From the NCBI GenBank assembly GCA_030762935.1, contig CM060900.1, positions 432,011,921 through 432,075,920 of the forward strand: a stretch of DNA of 64,000 nucleotides. The letters run 5' to 3'. A model generated the notes under the pieces. It was given only the letters and a program-made list of their open reading frames with translations, was not told where the DNA came from and searched no databases. Origin of the DNA: Hymenopus coronatus (lineage: Eukaryota > Arthropoda > Insecta > Mantodea > Hymenopodidae). This document shows, one piece after another, positions 12,960 to 24,815 of this stretch; position 1 is the first letter of the stretch, and every line of letters starts with the position of its first letter. Made by a program: the position numbers and the translations under genes.

Positions 12960-14979
12960 GTAAGAGTATTATAATGTATTTAATTCACTGCTCACATTAT
13001 AACCACTAAATTCGGAGAGATTTAACTTTGCACCTGATATTAGTGCTGCCTCATGGTCACTCTCTCATGCTGTTGCCACATTTGTCGCTCTCTGTCTTCC
13101 ATGCTCAATGGCTGCATTTGAAAACCTCTGAAACCACTAAAATCTCATCTGTATAATAAAACACTAAAACATACAGTAGTCAAGTATTAAAAATAATTTG
13201 TGTAAGCCCTCCAGATATGCTATGTACGTATTTTGTCTGCAATCACTGCAGTTATACAACAATACTGTTGTGAGCAGTGTATGTTATAAGGAGGAACTCG
13301 GGTGAAATCAAGAAATGTTGTAAACATATTGAAATCAGGGTGATGTCACACCACTGGTTGCAAGAAAATTTTATAAGATGATTGGATGAGAGCATCCCAG
13401 ACATCACAGGTGAATGAGTAACGTGGTTCCCAGATGCATTTTTAACTCTCAGTGACCTAAGAAGCATCATAATGACTAGGGAGGGGAATTTTATTTGCTA
13501 AAATAATTTGCTTTTAATATACTAAAAAGAGGGAAGAATTTGGAAAAATCTTTAAAATATTTTGTAAAATGTAAACAATATTTTCCTTCACTTCATAGAA
13601 ATGTGGGAAAATTGTTAATTTATTATTGTTAGGGGTACTTGCCTTTCATAGATGGACAGTGGTTTTAAGATTCTTTTAGTAGATGACTCTGCCGCTATTG
13701 ACCAGCTCTTACAATATGTTAAATTAAAGTACTTTTTTAAGAAGGTTTAATTCCTTAGAATCTAATAAGGAATGTTTCTTGTGTGATATATTCTTTTGTA
13801 TGTTTGTGTTCATTCTGCTTCTTTTTGTAATTGTAGTGTGTTTCTCTGTTTTGTTTGAACATATTAATTTTTGTGTCACAGTATAAATAAATTTTAGTCA
13901 ATGTGCAGTGCTGAAGCCATAGCAGTTTTATGCCACCCAAATACTATCACTACTTCCATTGATATTCCCTTAAAATTGCAATGGGCAAAAATAGTCTTCT
14001 TCAAATTTTCTGTTCTTGAATGCATGCTAATTATCTCATAAATGGTGTCTTATATTGTGAAAATGATCTTTTCCTATCACAGAATTTTAGAGGCACATAT
14101 TTAAACAAATGGATGCGTTTAACACTCACATCTTTAAATCACATACTTGTTTACCTTCCATAGTTAAGCTACTCTACACAGATTTTGAAAACCGTTCTTT
14201 TTCTCAAGAAAAATTTTATATTTGTCTTTTAGTGCTTTTAGGCCCTGAAACAGATTGCTTTTCATTTAAACAGCCTACAGCATTCATTGTTTCACTTAGC
14301 AGATTTTGAGTTTCTGGTCTTTGATGAAGTCACACAAACAGTTTAGATTTGTAGATATGAACACCTAATCATATTTAATAAACCATTTTTCAAAAACTCT
14401 GAACTATTTTTTGCGTGATATATTCCTTTTTTACCAGCTAATTTACCTTAAAATATCAAAAACAGGAGCACCATTAACAGTGAAGTATTTATCATCTTAG
14501 AGTTATGCTGAGTCACACGTTATTACACTCACCTCCACTTAATATGGTTGAAAAAAAATAAACGTTTTCATGAATATTTGTCCTTGTCTTCTTCATGAGA
14601 TGCCATACACTCTGCTTTAGCTCAGATGTCTGACAAGTGCATGTAGCTGACGTCAGCTACAACTTAAATAGCTAGCTGATGTTATGGTTGACTGCCATAT
14701 TCTTTATATAATGTTTCTTGTACACGACTTCTCACTATGTATTTCTCAACTATTGCTGCTACTCAGCTTATACCTATCTTCTTATATAATACTTACAGAA
14801 TGCTTTCTTTCTATATCTCACTCTTTTTTGCATAGCTACCCACAATTTCCTTCACTAAAACTAAATCAAATCTAAGCTCAGGACCCTGCCTGATGTCCAC
14901 AGTTACTAAACAGAGTCCTTTCCATCAGTACTGCTGGACATTTTATTTAATTGCTAATTTCTTCTTTCTTTATGCTTAG

Positions 14980-15120
14980 ATGCCACAAAGAAAAATGATG
15001 GAGAAAACAATTGCAAAGAGAAAAGAAAAGAAACTAAAAGTACAGAAAGAGGAAGTGTCTGCATCCGAAGCTCAGGAAAAGCCTACGAAAAGCAGTCTCA
15101 AGAGCTTAGATGTGAAAAAG
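14980..15120 (+). CDS. Repeat exon 8 of 8 (last copy)
   Basis: This is the last recognisable 141-bp exon, with acceptor ctttatgcttag and donor GTAAGAG. It has private phase-0 changes Thr10, Lys15 and Asp44, and shares Ala28 with exons 5 and 7 while otherwise resembling exons 4 and 6. If the gene continues, the next exon must lie beyond the decayed repeat end at 16.5 kb. The only phase-0 candidate I found is at 27839, which implies an intron of about 12.7 kb. Both frames are open. Function is unknown. Confidence 0.72.
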
Positions 15121-16505
15121 GTAAGAGTATTATAATGTATTTAATTCAGTGCTCACATTATAACCACTAAATTCGGAGAGATTTAACTTTGCACCTGATA
15201 TTAGTGCTGCCTCATGGTCACTCTCTCATGCTGTTGCCACATTTGTCGCTCTCTGTCTTCCATGCTCAATGGCTGCATTTGCAAAACCTCTGAAACTACT
15301 AAAATCTCACATCTGTATAATAAAACACTAAAACATACAGTAGTCAAGTATTAAAAATAATTTGTGTAAGCCCTCCAGATATGCTATTGTATGTATTTTG
15401 TCTGCAATCACTGCAGTTATAAAACAATACTGTTGTGAGCAGTGTATGTTATAAGGAGGAACTCGGGTGAAATCAAGAAGTGTTGTAAACATATTGAAAC
15501 CAGGGTGATGTCACACCACTGGTTGCAAGATAATTTTATAAGATGATTGGATGAGACCATCCCAGACATCACAGGTGAATGAGTAACGTGGTTCGACATG
15601 CATAGTTAACTCTCAGTGACCTAAGAAGCATCATAATGACTAGGGAGGGGAATTTTATTTGCTAAAACAATTTAAAATAATTTACTTTGAATATACTAAA
15701 AAGAGGGAAGAATTTGGAAAATCTTTAAAATATTTTGTAAAATTTAATCAATATTTTCCTTTATTTCATAGAAATGTGGGAAAATTGTTAATTTATTGTT
15801 GTTAGGGGTACTTGCCATTCATAGATGGACAGTGGTTTTAAATGTTCTTTTACTAGATTACTCTGCCCTCATTGACCAGCTCTTACAATATGCTAAATTA
15901 AATTACTTTTTTAAGAAGGTTTAATTCTTAAGAACCTAATAAAGGATGTTTCTTGTGTGATATATTCCTTTGTATGTTTGTGTTCATTCTGCTTATTTTT
16001 GTAATTGTAATCTGTTTCTCTGTTTTGTTTGATCATATTATTTTTTGTGTCACAGTATAAATAAATATTAGTCAATGTGCAGTGCTGAAGCCATAGCAGT
16101 TTTATGCCACCCAAATACTATCACTACCTCCATGGATATTCCCTTAAAATTACAATGGGCAAAAATAGTCTTCTCCAAATTGTCTGTTCTTGAATGCATG
16201 CTAATTATCTCATAAATGGTGTCTTATATTGTGAAAAGGATCTTTCCTATCACAGAATGTTAGAGGTACATATTTAAACAAATGGATGCCTTTAACACTC
16301 ACATCTTTAAATCACATACTTGTTTACCTTCCATGAATTAAGCTACTCTACACAGATTTTGAAAACCATTCTGTTTCTCAAGAAAATTTTTAAATTTGTC
16401 TTTTTGTATATTAGGAGTTATGCTGTGTCACACTTATTTTCACTCACCTCCATTTCATTGGTTGTAAAACATAAACGTTTTCAAGAATATTCTTCCTTGT
16501 CTTCA
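15121..16505 (+). repeat. Decayed terminal unit of the exon array
   Basis: After exon 8 the intron follows the repeat consensus to about 16.39 kb. It then jumps over several hundred bases to the 'gagttatgctg..cacttat' segment and stays alignable to about 16505. No 141-bp exon, palindrome or acceptor follows. This is the right edge of the array. Confidence 0.8.
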
Positions 16506-17841
16506 GTGGTTTGGTGACTGCTGCACCTTTACTGCTTCCTTCGTCTCATGTTCTTGTTGTTTCCAATCTTGTGGCCATCTGGAGTTGGACATACAATGTT
16601 TTTCCACTTCATTTAGTGGCAGAATTTCAAAATGTATTACATAATTGCTGGTTTATATTATGTATATTTCTCGTAGATAATCTCTCTCTACATTTACTAT
16701 GTACTTAGTGTATAGAAAGGGTATTGAATTACAAAAGAAAGTTCGATATGGAGATTTCACTGGAAATACATGTTTTGAGGCCCCTTAAATAAAAAAACCT
16801 TTTTAGAAAAATGCCCAAGGAATGTGTGTATGTGTTTTTGTATGGGCAGGAGAGCTTGTAAAGGGAAATACCATTAAATACCAAACTTGGTAGTTAAGTT
16901 TGGCATCTTCCAAGAATGCAACATGAAGATTTTCAAGAAAATCTCCCCATCCCCAATTACCCTTTATGCAGAATATTTTTTGGCTCCAACAATTTTGATT
17001 AAAATACCTTATATTTAAGATATTTTTATGACAAATGAAATGCATGTCTTGATTTTCTGGGAATAGCCTCTGTAGATCTGTTGATTTTGGATGACTTTTG
17101 TATAACTTGCAAACTGTAAGAGACGTACAACAACATACTACACCAAAAATGTAGATCTCATTGAAGCACACAATTTATGTTATGTACATTTTTTTTGTAT
17201 AGCTAATCATTTACGAGATATTCCAGATCATTAGAAACAATTTTAGTCTCCTAAACTTTTCTCAAACAGTAAGACATCTTTCTTCTTGTTTGCATTCTCC
17301 TGGCAAGAAAAGAGATTGGAACTTCAATTGTTTCATGGCGGCCGGTATTTAAAGGACGAGACTATCGCTTTAGTCTGTGCATTTTATTATAACCCTTCTA
17401 CTTACAATGAGCTAGTAATAAGACTTATGCTTATTTTGATTAGCATGATAAAGATAACAGATTAATCTTTTGAATAAAAGGTTTGTTATGTAGATAAAAG
17501 AATAAGCTTTTTAACAATATTTTGTTACAGAGATGTAGAGAAGGTCATGTGAATGGAACACAACAGCTTTTTAGAAAAAGGTCTGTGAATGTATGTGTCT
17601 GTGTGTGATGTCTGTAGACAGCATAGCTCAAAAACTAAAATCTATTAAAAACCAAACTTCGTATTTAATTTTGGCATCTTCCAATTTCCAGGGATGTGAC
17701 AAGAATATTTTCAAGAAAATGCCCTGCTAATAAATAACCCTTTACATGGAAAGATTTTCGAAAAATTTTATTTTTTCAAAAATTGCTGTAATGATTTTGA
17801 TGAAAATGTACATATATTACAATTATTTACATCATAAGTGA

Positions 17842-18891
17842 CAGTGGCGGCTCGTGGATTAAAAATTTAGATGTTCACAAAATCAGCAATTTACCTCATC
17901 CGCAGCCGCTGCCGCTATTGCTACCGCCGTCGCCACAACATCAAATCTAGCAATATTAGAAACAATGATGGTGCATAATAATGAGAATTATTAATTTGTT
18001 ACGAAAATCGTCACCCACCCTGTATTGTAAAGATGTTGAATTTCTTAGTCTCCGAGAGTTAATATCAATATGCGGTGATGAAGGGAAGAAGTCCTTTGAT
18101 GCAGTTCATGTGAAGAATGGTATTTACAGTGAATAATATTTACATTGTTTGAATTACGCAATTAACAACAAATTTATTTGTACAGAAATTCCACGCGCTG
18201 GTGCAAACTTTTCTATCACTCGGTGATTAAAATCTTTTTTGCTGTTGACCAGTTTCTTCTCAATAGCAAGCATTGCCAGTGCTGAAAGTCGGTCTTCAGT
18301 TATCGTATTCCTAGTAAAGGTTTTAATTCATTTTATTGTGGAAAAGCATATTTCTGGTTCTGATGAAGTCATGGTGGTAGTGATAATCTTCAGTAGCTCG
18401 GTTAGTTGCGAAAAACTTTCTTCTTGAGGTTGTTTTCTGTTATGAACTGCTCAACTCTCGCATAAAATGCAAATTACTAAGAAAAATAGCGCCTCTCACA
18501 AAGACTGCAGTTGCACTTCCGGAGAGTTTCAACTAAATCTCAAAGATAGCAGCACCTCCCACTGATAAACAGAACCCTGGAGGTGTTAATGTGCACCGTC
18601 GCACTGTGCTCATTTGTGGCTGTAAATTTCCGAGCTGTTTTTTTACCTGCGCAAGCGCAGAACTTCTAAATGTTAGTAATATGCTAGCACACGAGGCCTG
18701 TGCTACAAGCATTGTTGTGACATACTCAGGTTCTTGGCTGTGTTCAATCTGAAGAGCAAAGCGCGGTATATTTAAACACGTGGCACCAGATACCGCCTTT
18801 TATTAAATGCTTCCTGAAAGAGAAAAAGGAGATACACTAAAAATATTGGAGGATCACGTGCTCTTGTGCTCCTACACAGAAGCTGCCGCTG
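17842..18891 (-). mobile_element. hAT transposon, internally deleted, with both ends
   Basis: The left end reads CAGTGGCGGCTCGTGG, a hAT-like terminus. The right end is its imperfect inverted repeat (..AGCTGCCGCTG, 11 of 16 matching). Flanking 8-mers ataagtga (17834-17841) and ataagtaa (18892-18899) match at 7 of 8 positions, as expected of an old 8-bp hAT target duplication. The interior keeps only the C-terminal transposase region on the minus strand. At 1050 bp it cannot encode a full transposase of about 600 residues. The paralogous tandem copy at about 17030 lacks the insert and acts as an empty site. Confidence 0.8.
18160..18450 (-). pseudogene. hAT transposase C-terminal (dimerisation) remnant
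   Basis: Minus-strand translation gives SSEPEICFSTIK, a stop, then TITEDRLSALAMLAIEKKL and KDFNHRVIEKFA. This is the usual order of the hAT C-terminal dimerisation block ('E-R-x-FS-x-LK' followed by 'RL-x-x-LA-x-L-x-I'), as in ZMYM1-like hAT proteins. The N-terminal zinc finger and the catalytic core are absent. A stop separates the two halves. It is non-functional and serves only to classify the element. Confidence 0.75.
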
Positions 18892-19365
18892 ATAAGTAAA
18901 ATATATATCTTAAATTTTATAGGAATAGCTTCTGAAGACCTGTTCATTCTGGATAAATTCTGCTTAACTTTGCATAACTGGTAAACCATAAGAGGTAGAG
19001 AAAAATGTATAATACAAAAAATGTAGATCTCATTAAAATACATAATTTCTGTCTCATACATTTTTGTTGGATATTCCTTCTTATTGGTTTAAATTTTAAG
19101 CTGGTATCTTCTCAGATGGGGTATTATTTTTCAGTAAATGCAGAGCGATCCAGCTTTTAAAAGATTTAACTATAGATTTAGCCTAGCGTATTTCCTTTGT
19201 ACTTACAAGGAAGCAAGTAAGAAAATGCAATTTCTGTTAATGTTTATCTCGATTAGCATTATGCAGATAAAGGAATAATCTTTTGTAAGAACAGCTTGTT
19301 TGCAGAACAGGTAGAGAGAGTCATGTGAATGAATGGAACACATCAGAATTTTTTTTAAGATGTTT

Positions 19366-21228
19366 GTTTAGAGTGTTCTTCAATTAAAATATGTAATGTG
19401 TAACAAGTCTTATGTTGAATTTGTTGAAGATTCATTCAAATTTTCTAAAGGCCCAAGGGCGGTAGGTGAATTTTTTGTATTTGCAGTTTGTGTTTTTAAA
19501 TGTTGTAGATAGTGAAATTTTCTCAAGTGTTTCTTTATTTTTTAGCATTTTCTTCATAAAATCAGGGTTAAACCCATTTTCCACTGCTATTTCTCATCTA
19601 TGTTTTCATTACCTTTGAAATTTCTCTTTTCTCAATGAAAGGACAATGTAAATGGTGGATCAATCTATGAGGTGATTTTAAATGGTTTGAATAGACCTGT
19701 AAAGGTTTTCCCTATTTCCTCTTAGTGTTGATGTGAATCATCATTGTACACTGAATGCAAGTAACATTTTCTAAGTCATTCTCATGGTTCAAAGAGGGCT
19801 AGTTTTCATCATGACCTTGAAAACTAAGCTCTTGTTTACAGAGCTATATAATGATATATAATAACTGTCTCATTATTTGACTTTTTGTTAACTTTCTTGT
19901 TATACCGTTGTCTTGTGTTGTTTGGATGGTATTTCTGAAATGGGGATGAAATTGTTTTCTGTTCTCTTTGGATTTACAATGCTAAATATGGCTTCTTTTA
20001 AACTTCATTATTATGAATATCTTTGGACATATCTTTCATTACAAAACAACATTGCAATTCTAACTGCTTTCTTTACATGAAACTAGCAGTCAAAGTCAGT
20101 AGCATAATTTAGCTTTAATTTCACTCCGTGTTCACAACTTGTGTGCTTCATATCAGGAATGATTGAACTTTTCAGCACCTTTGGCTGTGACAGTATGAAT
20201 AATTCTGTTTAGTAAATGGGATCTATGATTGGGGTTTAAGGACGTTAAACTGCTAGGTTGTTAGTGCCCTTGTGTCAAAATGGATAGATCAACTAATATA
20301 TCTGCCATAATGGAATTTTATTTCACAGATACAGTACAGTAATTATTAAGACCTAAAAAAAATTTACATATCTATTTAATACCTGAAAGAGGAATTTTAC
20401 AAATTTTGTAATTTAAACATACATGGTTATTTATGCACCAGTCACTTTGTGCACACTTCTAGCTTATCTTGGGAGCATTCATCAACAATTGGCAAGGCAC
20501 ACAAATTTGTTGCATTGATGTGCAATGCATGCATGTCCCTGACATTTATAACAGCCCTTTCCTAACGTTCATGCTTACTATAGATACCACAACACCATGT
20601 ACTGGGAACTGCATTGAATCCCTTTTATATTTTTGCAGAAAAAATACATTTTTACATAAGAATACACCCCAGAATAATGATGATAATAATAATAGTTAGC
20701 ATGGGATGTAATTTATTTAACACCAGACAGACAAGGCTTGTAAAATTTATGAGACTGCTTTTTTATATCTTTACACTTCTTTGTTCTATTTACACTAGTG
20801 GCTTCTGGTCTTCTGAATAATTTTCAGACCCCTTAATAGGTATTTGCACATTTCCATTGTTAACATATTTGTGCTGGCATTTCCAGCATTTTGTCATGAA
20901 AGTATGAATGTTCACCTATAGTGAGTGCATTTTACTGTGTTTCAAATAAAAAGCAAGATAAGCCTAATATTATTTTTGTGAGATATTAAAAGTAAAGTAA
21001 ATAAAGTACTTTTAAAAGTAAATTATGTTGTGTATTTCTTTACTATGTATGCTTGCATTTATAGAAAGAATGAAAAAAATATCATATTACACTGTATCTG
21101 TTCATAGTCGAATAAATTGGTATCATTGAACATTTTTCACCTAAATTATTTAGGAGTGAACAATGAAATTATACTGGGGTTTGAATTGTCATAACAGCAA
21201 AACTGAAACAATGTACAATGAATGCCTC
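19366..21228. other. No recognised gene, AT-rich
   Basis: I see no credible exon, RNA gene or transposon protein here. A segment near 20230-20290 (taaggacgttaaactgctag) resembles insect dispersed-repeat sequence, but I cannot assign it to a family. Confidence 0.4.
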
Positions 21229-21780
<552 letters not shown>

Positions 21781-22203
21781 AGTGATATAGCCTAGTCTTC
21801 TTCTCCTTCAATATAAAGAATAATTTGAATACTGATGGATTGCTAAACCTGCTCAGCAATTATGAAAATTGTAATCTGTTGAATAAGTCTAGCTAAGCAG
21901 AGAATAACTGTAAGATATTGCAATCACTGTAGAACACAGCAAAGAGAACAGAGCATTTTGTGTTAATTTTAATTACCTATGCAAATGCGCATTCAAATGC
22001 TATAATAATTAGGTATTTAATATATGTATAACATAAATACATTTACCAAAATATATATTTTCAATGGTAAAATTCATGGATTTTCCTTTCCTGTATGGCA
22101 AATAGTCTGTTTCCTGTTTAAGGTTAATTGAATATTGGGCCAGTTTGTACATTACATCACATACTTGAAAATTATTTGAACAGTTTCAAATTGAAATTAA
22201 GCT

Positions 22204-22495
22204 GAGTTTTATTTAAGGAAGCTCTTTAACTGCTGCTGAGATTCTTAGTGTCTCATTCTAAATTAGACGTGAAAGACCACATAATTTTCCGCAACAGTCC
22301 ACTTTATTGGGCTTGAGGGGTTTTTATGTGCCATAAATGTATGACATGGGACCAACAGCTTTACTTTCTTTCTGAAGGAAGTCTGCTAAGAATGTTAATG
22401 CCAAAAAATCAATTGCCCTCCACTGGGCTTGAAGCTGTAAAGTTGGGAACAAGAGGCTAACAAATTACTTCTATAACACTGAAGATGACACATAT
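22204..22495 (-). mobile_element. SINE family 1, copy A (degenerate)
   Basis: This matches copies at 41690 and 45341 in order: ctctttaactgc, gtgaaagaccac, ggcttgagg, gacatgggaccaa and ccactgggcttgaa. It ends in the tRNA-like head, read on the minus strand. The B-box region is altered here (ggcttgaagctg instead of gggtttgaacct), so this copy is probably transcriptionally dead. Confidence 0.75.
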
Positions 22496-22789
22496 TTCAA
22501 AGTGTTTGCATTCAAAACATGTAGAAGCCTTTTGGCTTAGATGAATATTCAATATTTTCTAAGGTGAGTTATAAATAAATGTTTATTTGTTAATGATGAT
22601 ATCATTTGCCAGGATCATATAGGCATCACTGACATGCAAGTATTTTGTTTCATACGTGTTTTTTTACATGCCAGTAAATCTACTGACATTAGACTGTCAC
22701 TTTTAAGCACACATTAAGATCATTCATATGGATTCAAATATGAGCTATTTGTACCCTTTTCACACATAATAAATGAAAGCTTCAATTCA

Positions 22790-23270
22790 GCAACTTTTCC
22801 AATTAACTTAAAGCAAGTGATAGGCTATTTTAGAAAGAGAAAAGCAAAAACTAATGATGAAAAACTACCAACCAATATTTTTATGATCTGTGTTTTCCAA
22901 AATAATGGGAATAGTTTTAGAGAAGAGCTCCAGAACTATTGTAATAAATTCCACATGGTACCAGAGTTCAAGTTTGGTTTTCAAAAACGGAAATTGAATA
23001 TGGATACCGCAAGAAGAATGACATAATTATTAGAGCATTAAATAGAAAAGCTTTTCTGGTAGCAAGCTTTTTCTTAACCAGTCAAAAACATTTGACAACT
23101 TTGATATTGAAAAATTATTGGAGAAAAGCTTGAAAATTGTGGCGTTTAAGGGCATTCCATTAGATTGCCTATGGTCGTGTTTATTAAACTATGCTGAGAG
23201 TAGTGGTTCTAAAAGAAATACAGGTGTTCAGGAAAGACATCATGATGTAATGAAAGTGTTAAGTTGAGGG
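22790..23270 (+). pseudogene. LINE reverse-transcriptase fragment
   Basis: Plus-strand translation shows the conserved finger region of non-LTR reverse transcriptases, with FKFGFQKRKLNMDTARRMT in the place of the usual 'QFGFRKG.ST.DAI'. In shifted frames it continues into a relic of the 'L-DLSKAFDTVDH' block (SQKHLTTLILKNYWRKA). Several stops and frameshifts are present. Only a few hundred bases survive, with no 5' or 3' ends visible. Confidence 0.65.
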
Positions 23271-24400
23271 TAAAATATTTAGTTTCCATTCAGGAAAACA
23301 AATTCCAGAGCATGTCCCTTCAAACACATGTAAGAGTTCATATTGTTTTATTGCTTCAACATGGGAATAACTATTTTATTCAATGATGCAAGCTTCAGTT
23401 TTTCCTTTCAACTTATTCTTCCTTTTTAATATGTACTAATATTATGCTCACTATTTTACATAGCTTCCCATCAGTGCTGTTAAAGTATGAAGAGAAACGT
23501 TCAAAGGCATGTATGTCATAGGTAGTAAGAGACTATGGGTCTTATAATTGAAAAAGAAACAAGGGTTACTACTACTTTGGCTGATTATTCTAGAAATCCA
23601 GCAGTGGGGATGAAGTATTCTGAAGCTAATTCTTAGTGCCCCTTATCATGAAAGTCATTATACTAGAACAAAGTCTGCTAAAGAATACCTAAATCAGACT
23701 TGAGTATTTATCACCTGTAGCAGGATTTCATGGAAACATACCCGGAAAGTGATATCAAAATAAGGTAATATGCCAGAATATCCAAACAGGATTGTATCCA
23801 TCTGTCTTTTAGAAAGCCATGATACAATACTTGTAAAACAGACTGCTGCTGCTCTCCATGTCAGATTCTAAGAAGAAATATTATGCAACTGAACTTGATA
23901 CATATCAGCAAAAAGCACAAGCTCATTATCTACTAACAGTAGATACTCAACATCCCCAATTTCCTAGTAGCTGCAATTCCACACTAACATGCATTTGCAG
24001 ATATGTTCAGCCCAACTCTCAAACATAGTGCTATGTTCAATGCTCAACAGCTGTCCTGTAACAACTGTATCCATACCTGTTAAAATAATGACAGTTACAT
24101 TTGTGTTTAGGTAATGAAGGCATAGTAGATATAGGTGTGAATGAAATGATTACCTTTTACATTTTAAAGTGCTCTAGCTAGGATTTATATCAAAATATTA
24201 TCTAAATATTTGGTGCGATAACTCTACTGGACAAAATGTCTGTTTGAGTGGGTCTTATTGTAAACTGCTGCTACCTTAAAAACAATAACATTTTTAGTTA
24301 GTGGCACAACTACACAGCGTGAGACTTTGCAGTAAACATAAGGTTGAAATGTGTAATGAACGCTATGATAATATTTGACTTCCGGGGCATTGTGTTGGCA
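23271..24400. other. No recognised gene
   Basis: This is AT-rich sequence without coding signal, RNA gene or repeat that I can assign. Confidence 0.4.
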
Positions 24401-24646
24401 GAATTGTGAAACCATTTAAAGTTGTAAACATGGAACATAACAGCCATTTTGATATTGCTTGTCACAGAATTTTATTTCCACAACTAAACTAAGCATTAGT
24501 ACAGCTTCAATGATCCAGAGAGAGAATTGTGAAACCATTTAAGGTTGTAAACATGGAACCTAATAACGTTTTTGATATTGCTTGTCACTCAATTTTATTT
24601 CCACAACAAAACTAAGCATTAGTACAGTTTCAATGATCCAGAGAGA
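24401..24646. repeat. 123-bp tandem duplication
   Basis: Two adjacent copies start at 24401 and 24524, both with gaattgtgaaaccatttaa. They run through aacatggaac, gatattgcttgtcac and aagcattagtacag to ccagagagagag. The copies differ at a modest number of sites. The second copy runs straight into the GA-rich tract. Confidence 0.9.
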
Positions 24647-24815
24647 GAGAGAGAGAGAGCAAGAGAGAGGTTGGGATGGGGAGGGAGAGGGATGGAAATG
24701 GGGAGGAGGGAGAGCATGAGAGAGAGAGAGCAAGAGTAAGAAAGAGTGCACAAAAGCAAAAGGGTGCTAGAGAGAGGTAGAGGGAGAGGAGGCACACTCA
24801 GAGACAAAGAAAGAG
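24640..24815. repeat. GA-rich simple-sequence tract
   Basis: Polypurine (GA)n and GGGA-type sequence, starting at the end of the second 123-bp copy. It gives Ser/Leu-rich apparent frames on the minus strand that are not genes. Confidence 0.95.

Larger units (their letters stand above)
1..16505 (+). repeat. Tandem array of ~2.1-kb exon-intron units with 4273-bp higher-order period
   Basis: The same ~2.1-kb block recurs from the left edge to about 16.5 kb. Each block contains one 141-bp exon and one intron. Exon starts are 1613, 3788, 4273, 6372, 8546, 10645, 12819 and 14980. Intron lengths run 2034, 344, 1958, 2033, 1958, 2033 and 2020 bp. Exons 3 to 5, 4 to 6 and 5 to 7 are each exactly 4273 bp apart, so the later part grew by duplicating a two-exon block. 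Position 1 matches position 2169 in the second unit, so the array begins inside an intron and continues outside the window. Recent unequal crossing-over or replication-based expansion is the likely cause; this is inference from the spacing. Confidence 0.95.
16790..19365. repeat. Two-copy tandem duplication (~770 bp each), second copy split by hAT
   Basis: Copy 1 (about 16790-17563) and copy 2 (about 17566-17841 plus 18892-19365) share ordered landmarks: ctttttagaaaaa, ccaaactt..gt, ttttcaagaaaat, aatgtagatctcatt and gtcatgtgaatg. They are strongly diverged, so the duplication is old. Minus-strand open frames in both copies correspond to each other but match no family I know. They may derive from an ancient repeat. 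Confidence 0.75.

Noticed and set aside
16803..17171. 122-codon minus-strand frame
   Set aside because: It lies in a two-copy duplication and its counterpart at 18837-19061 is shorter and diverged. No recognisable domain; more likely an old repeat than a gene.
24560..24807. Ser/Leu/Pro-rich frames on the minus strand
   Set aside because: They are produced by the GA-rich simple sequence.
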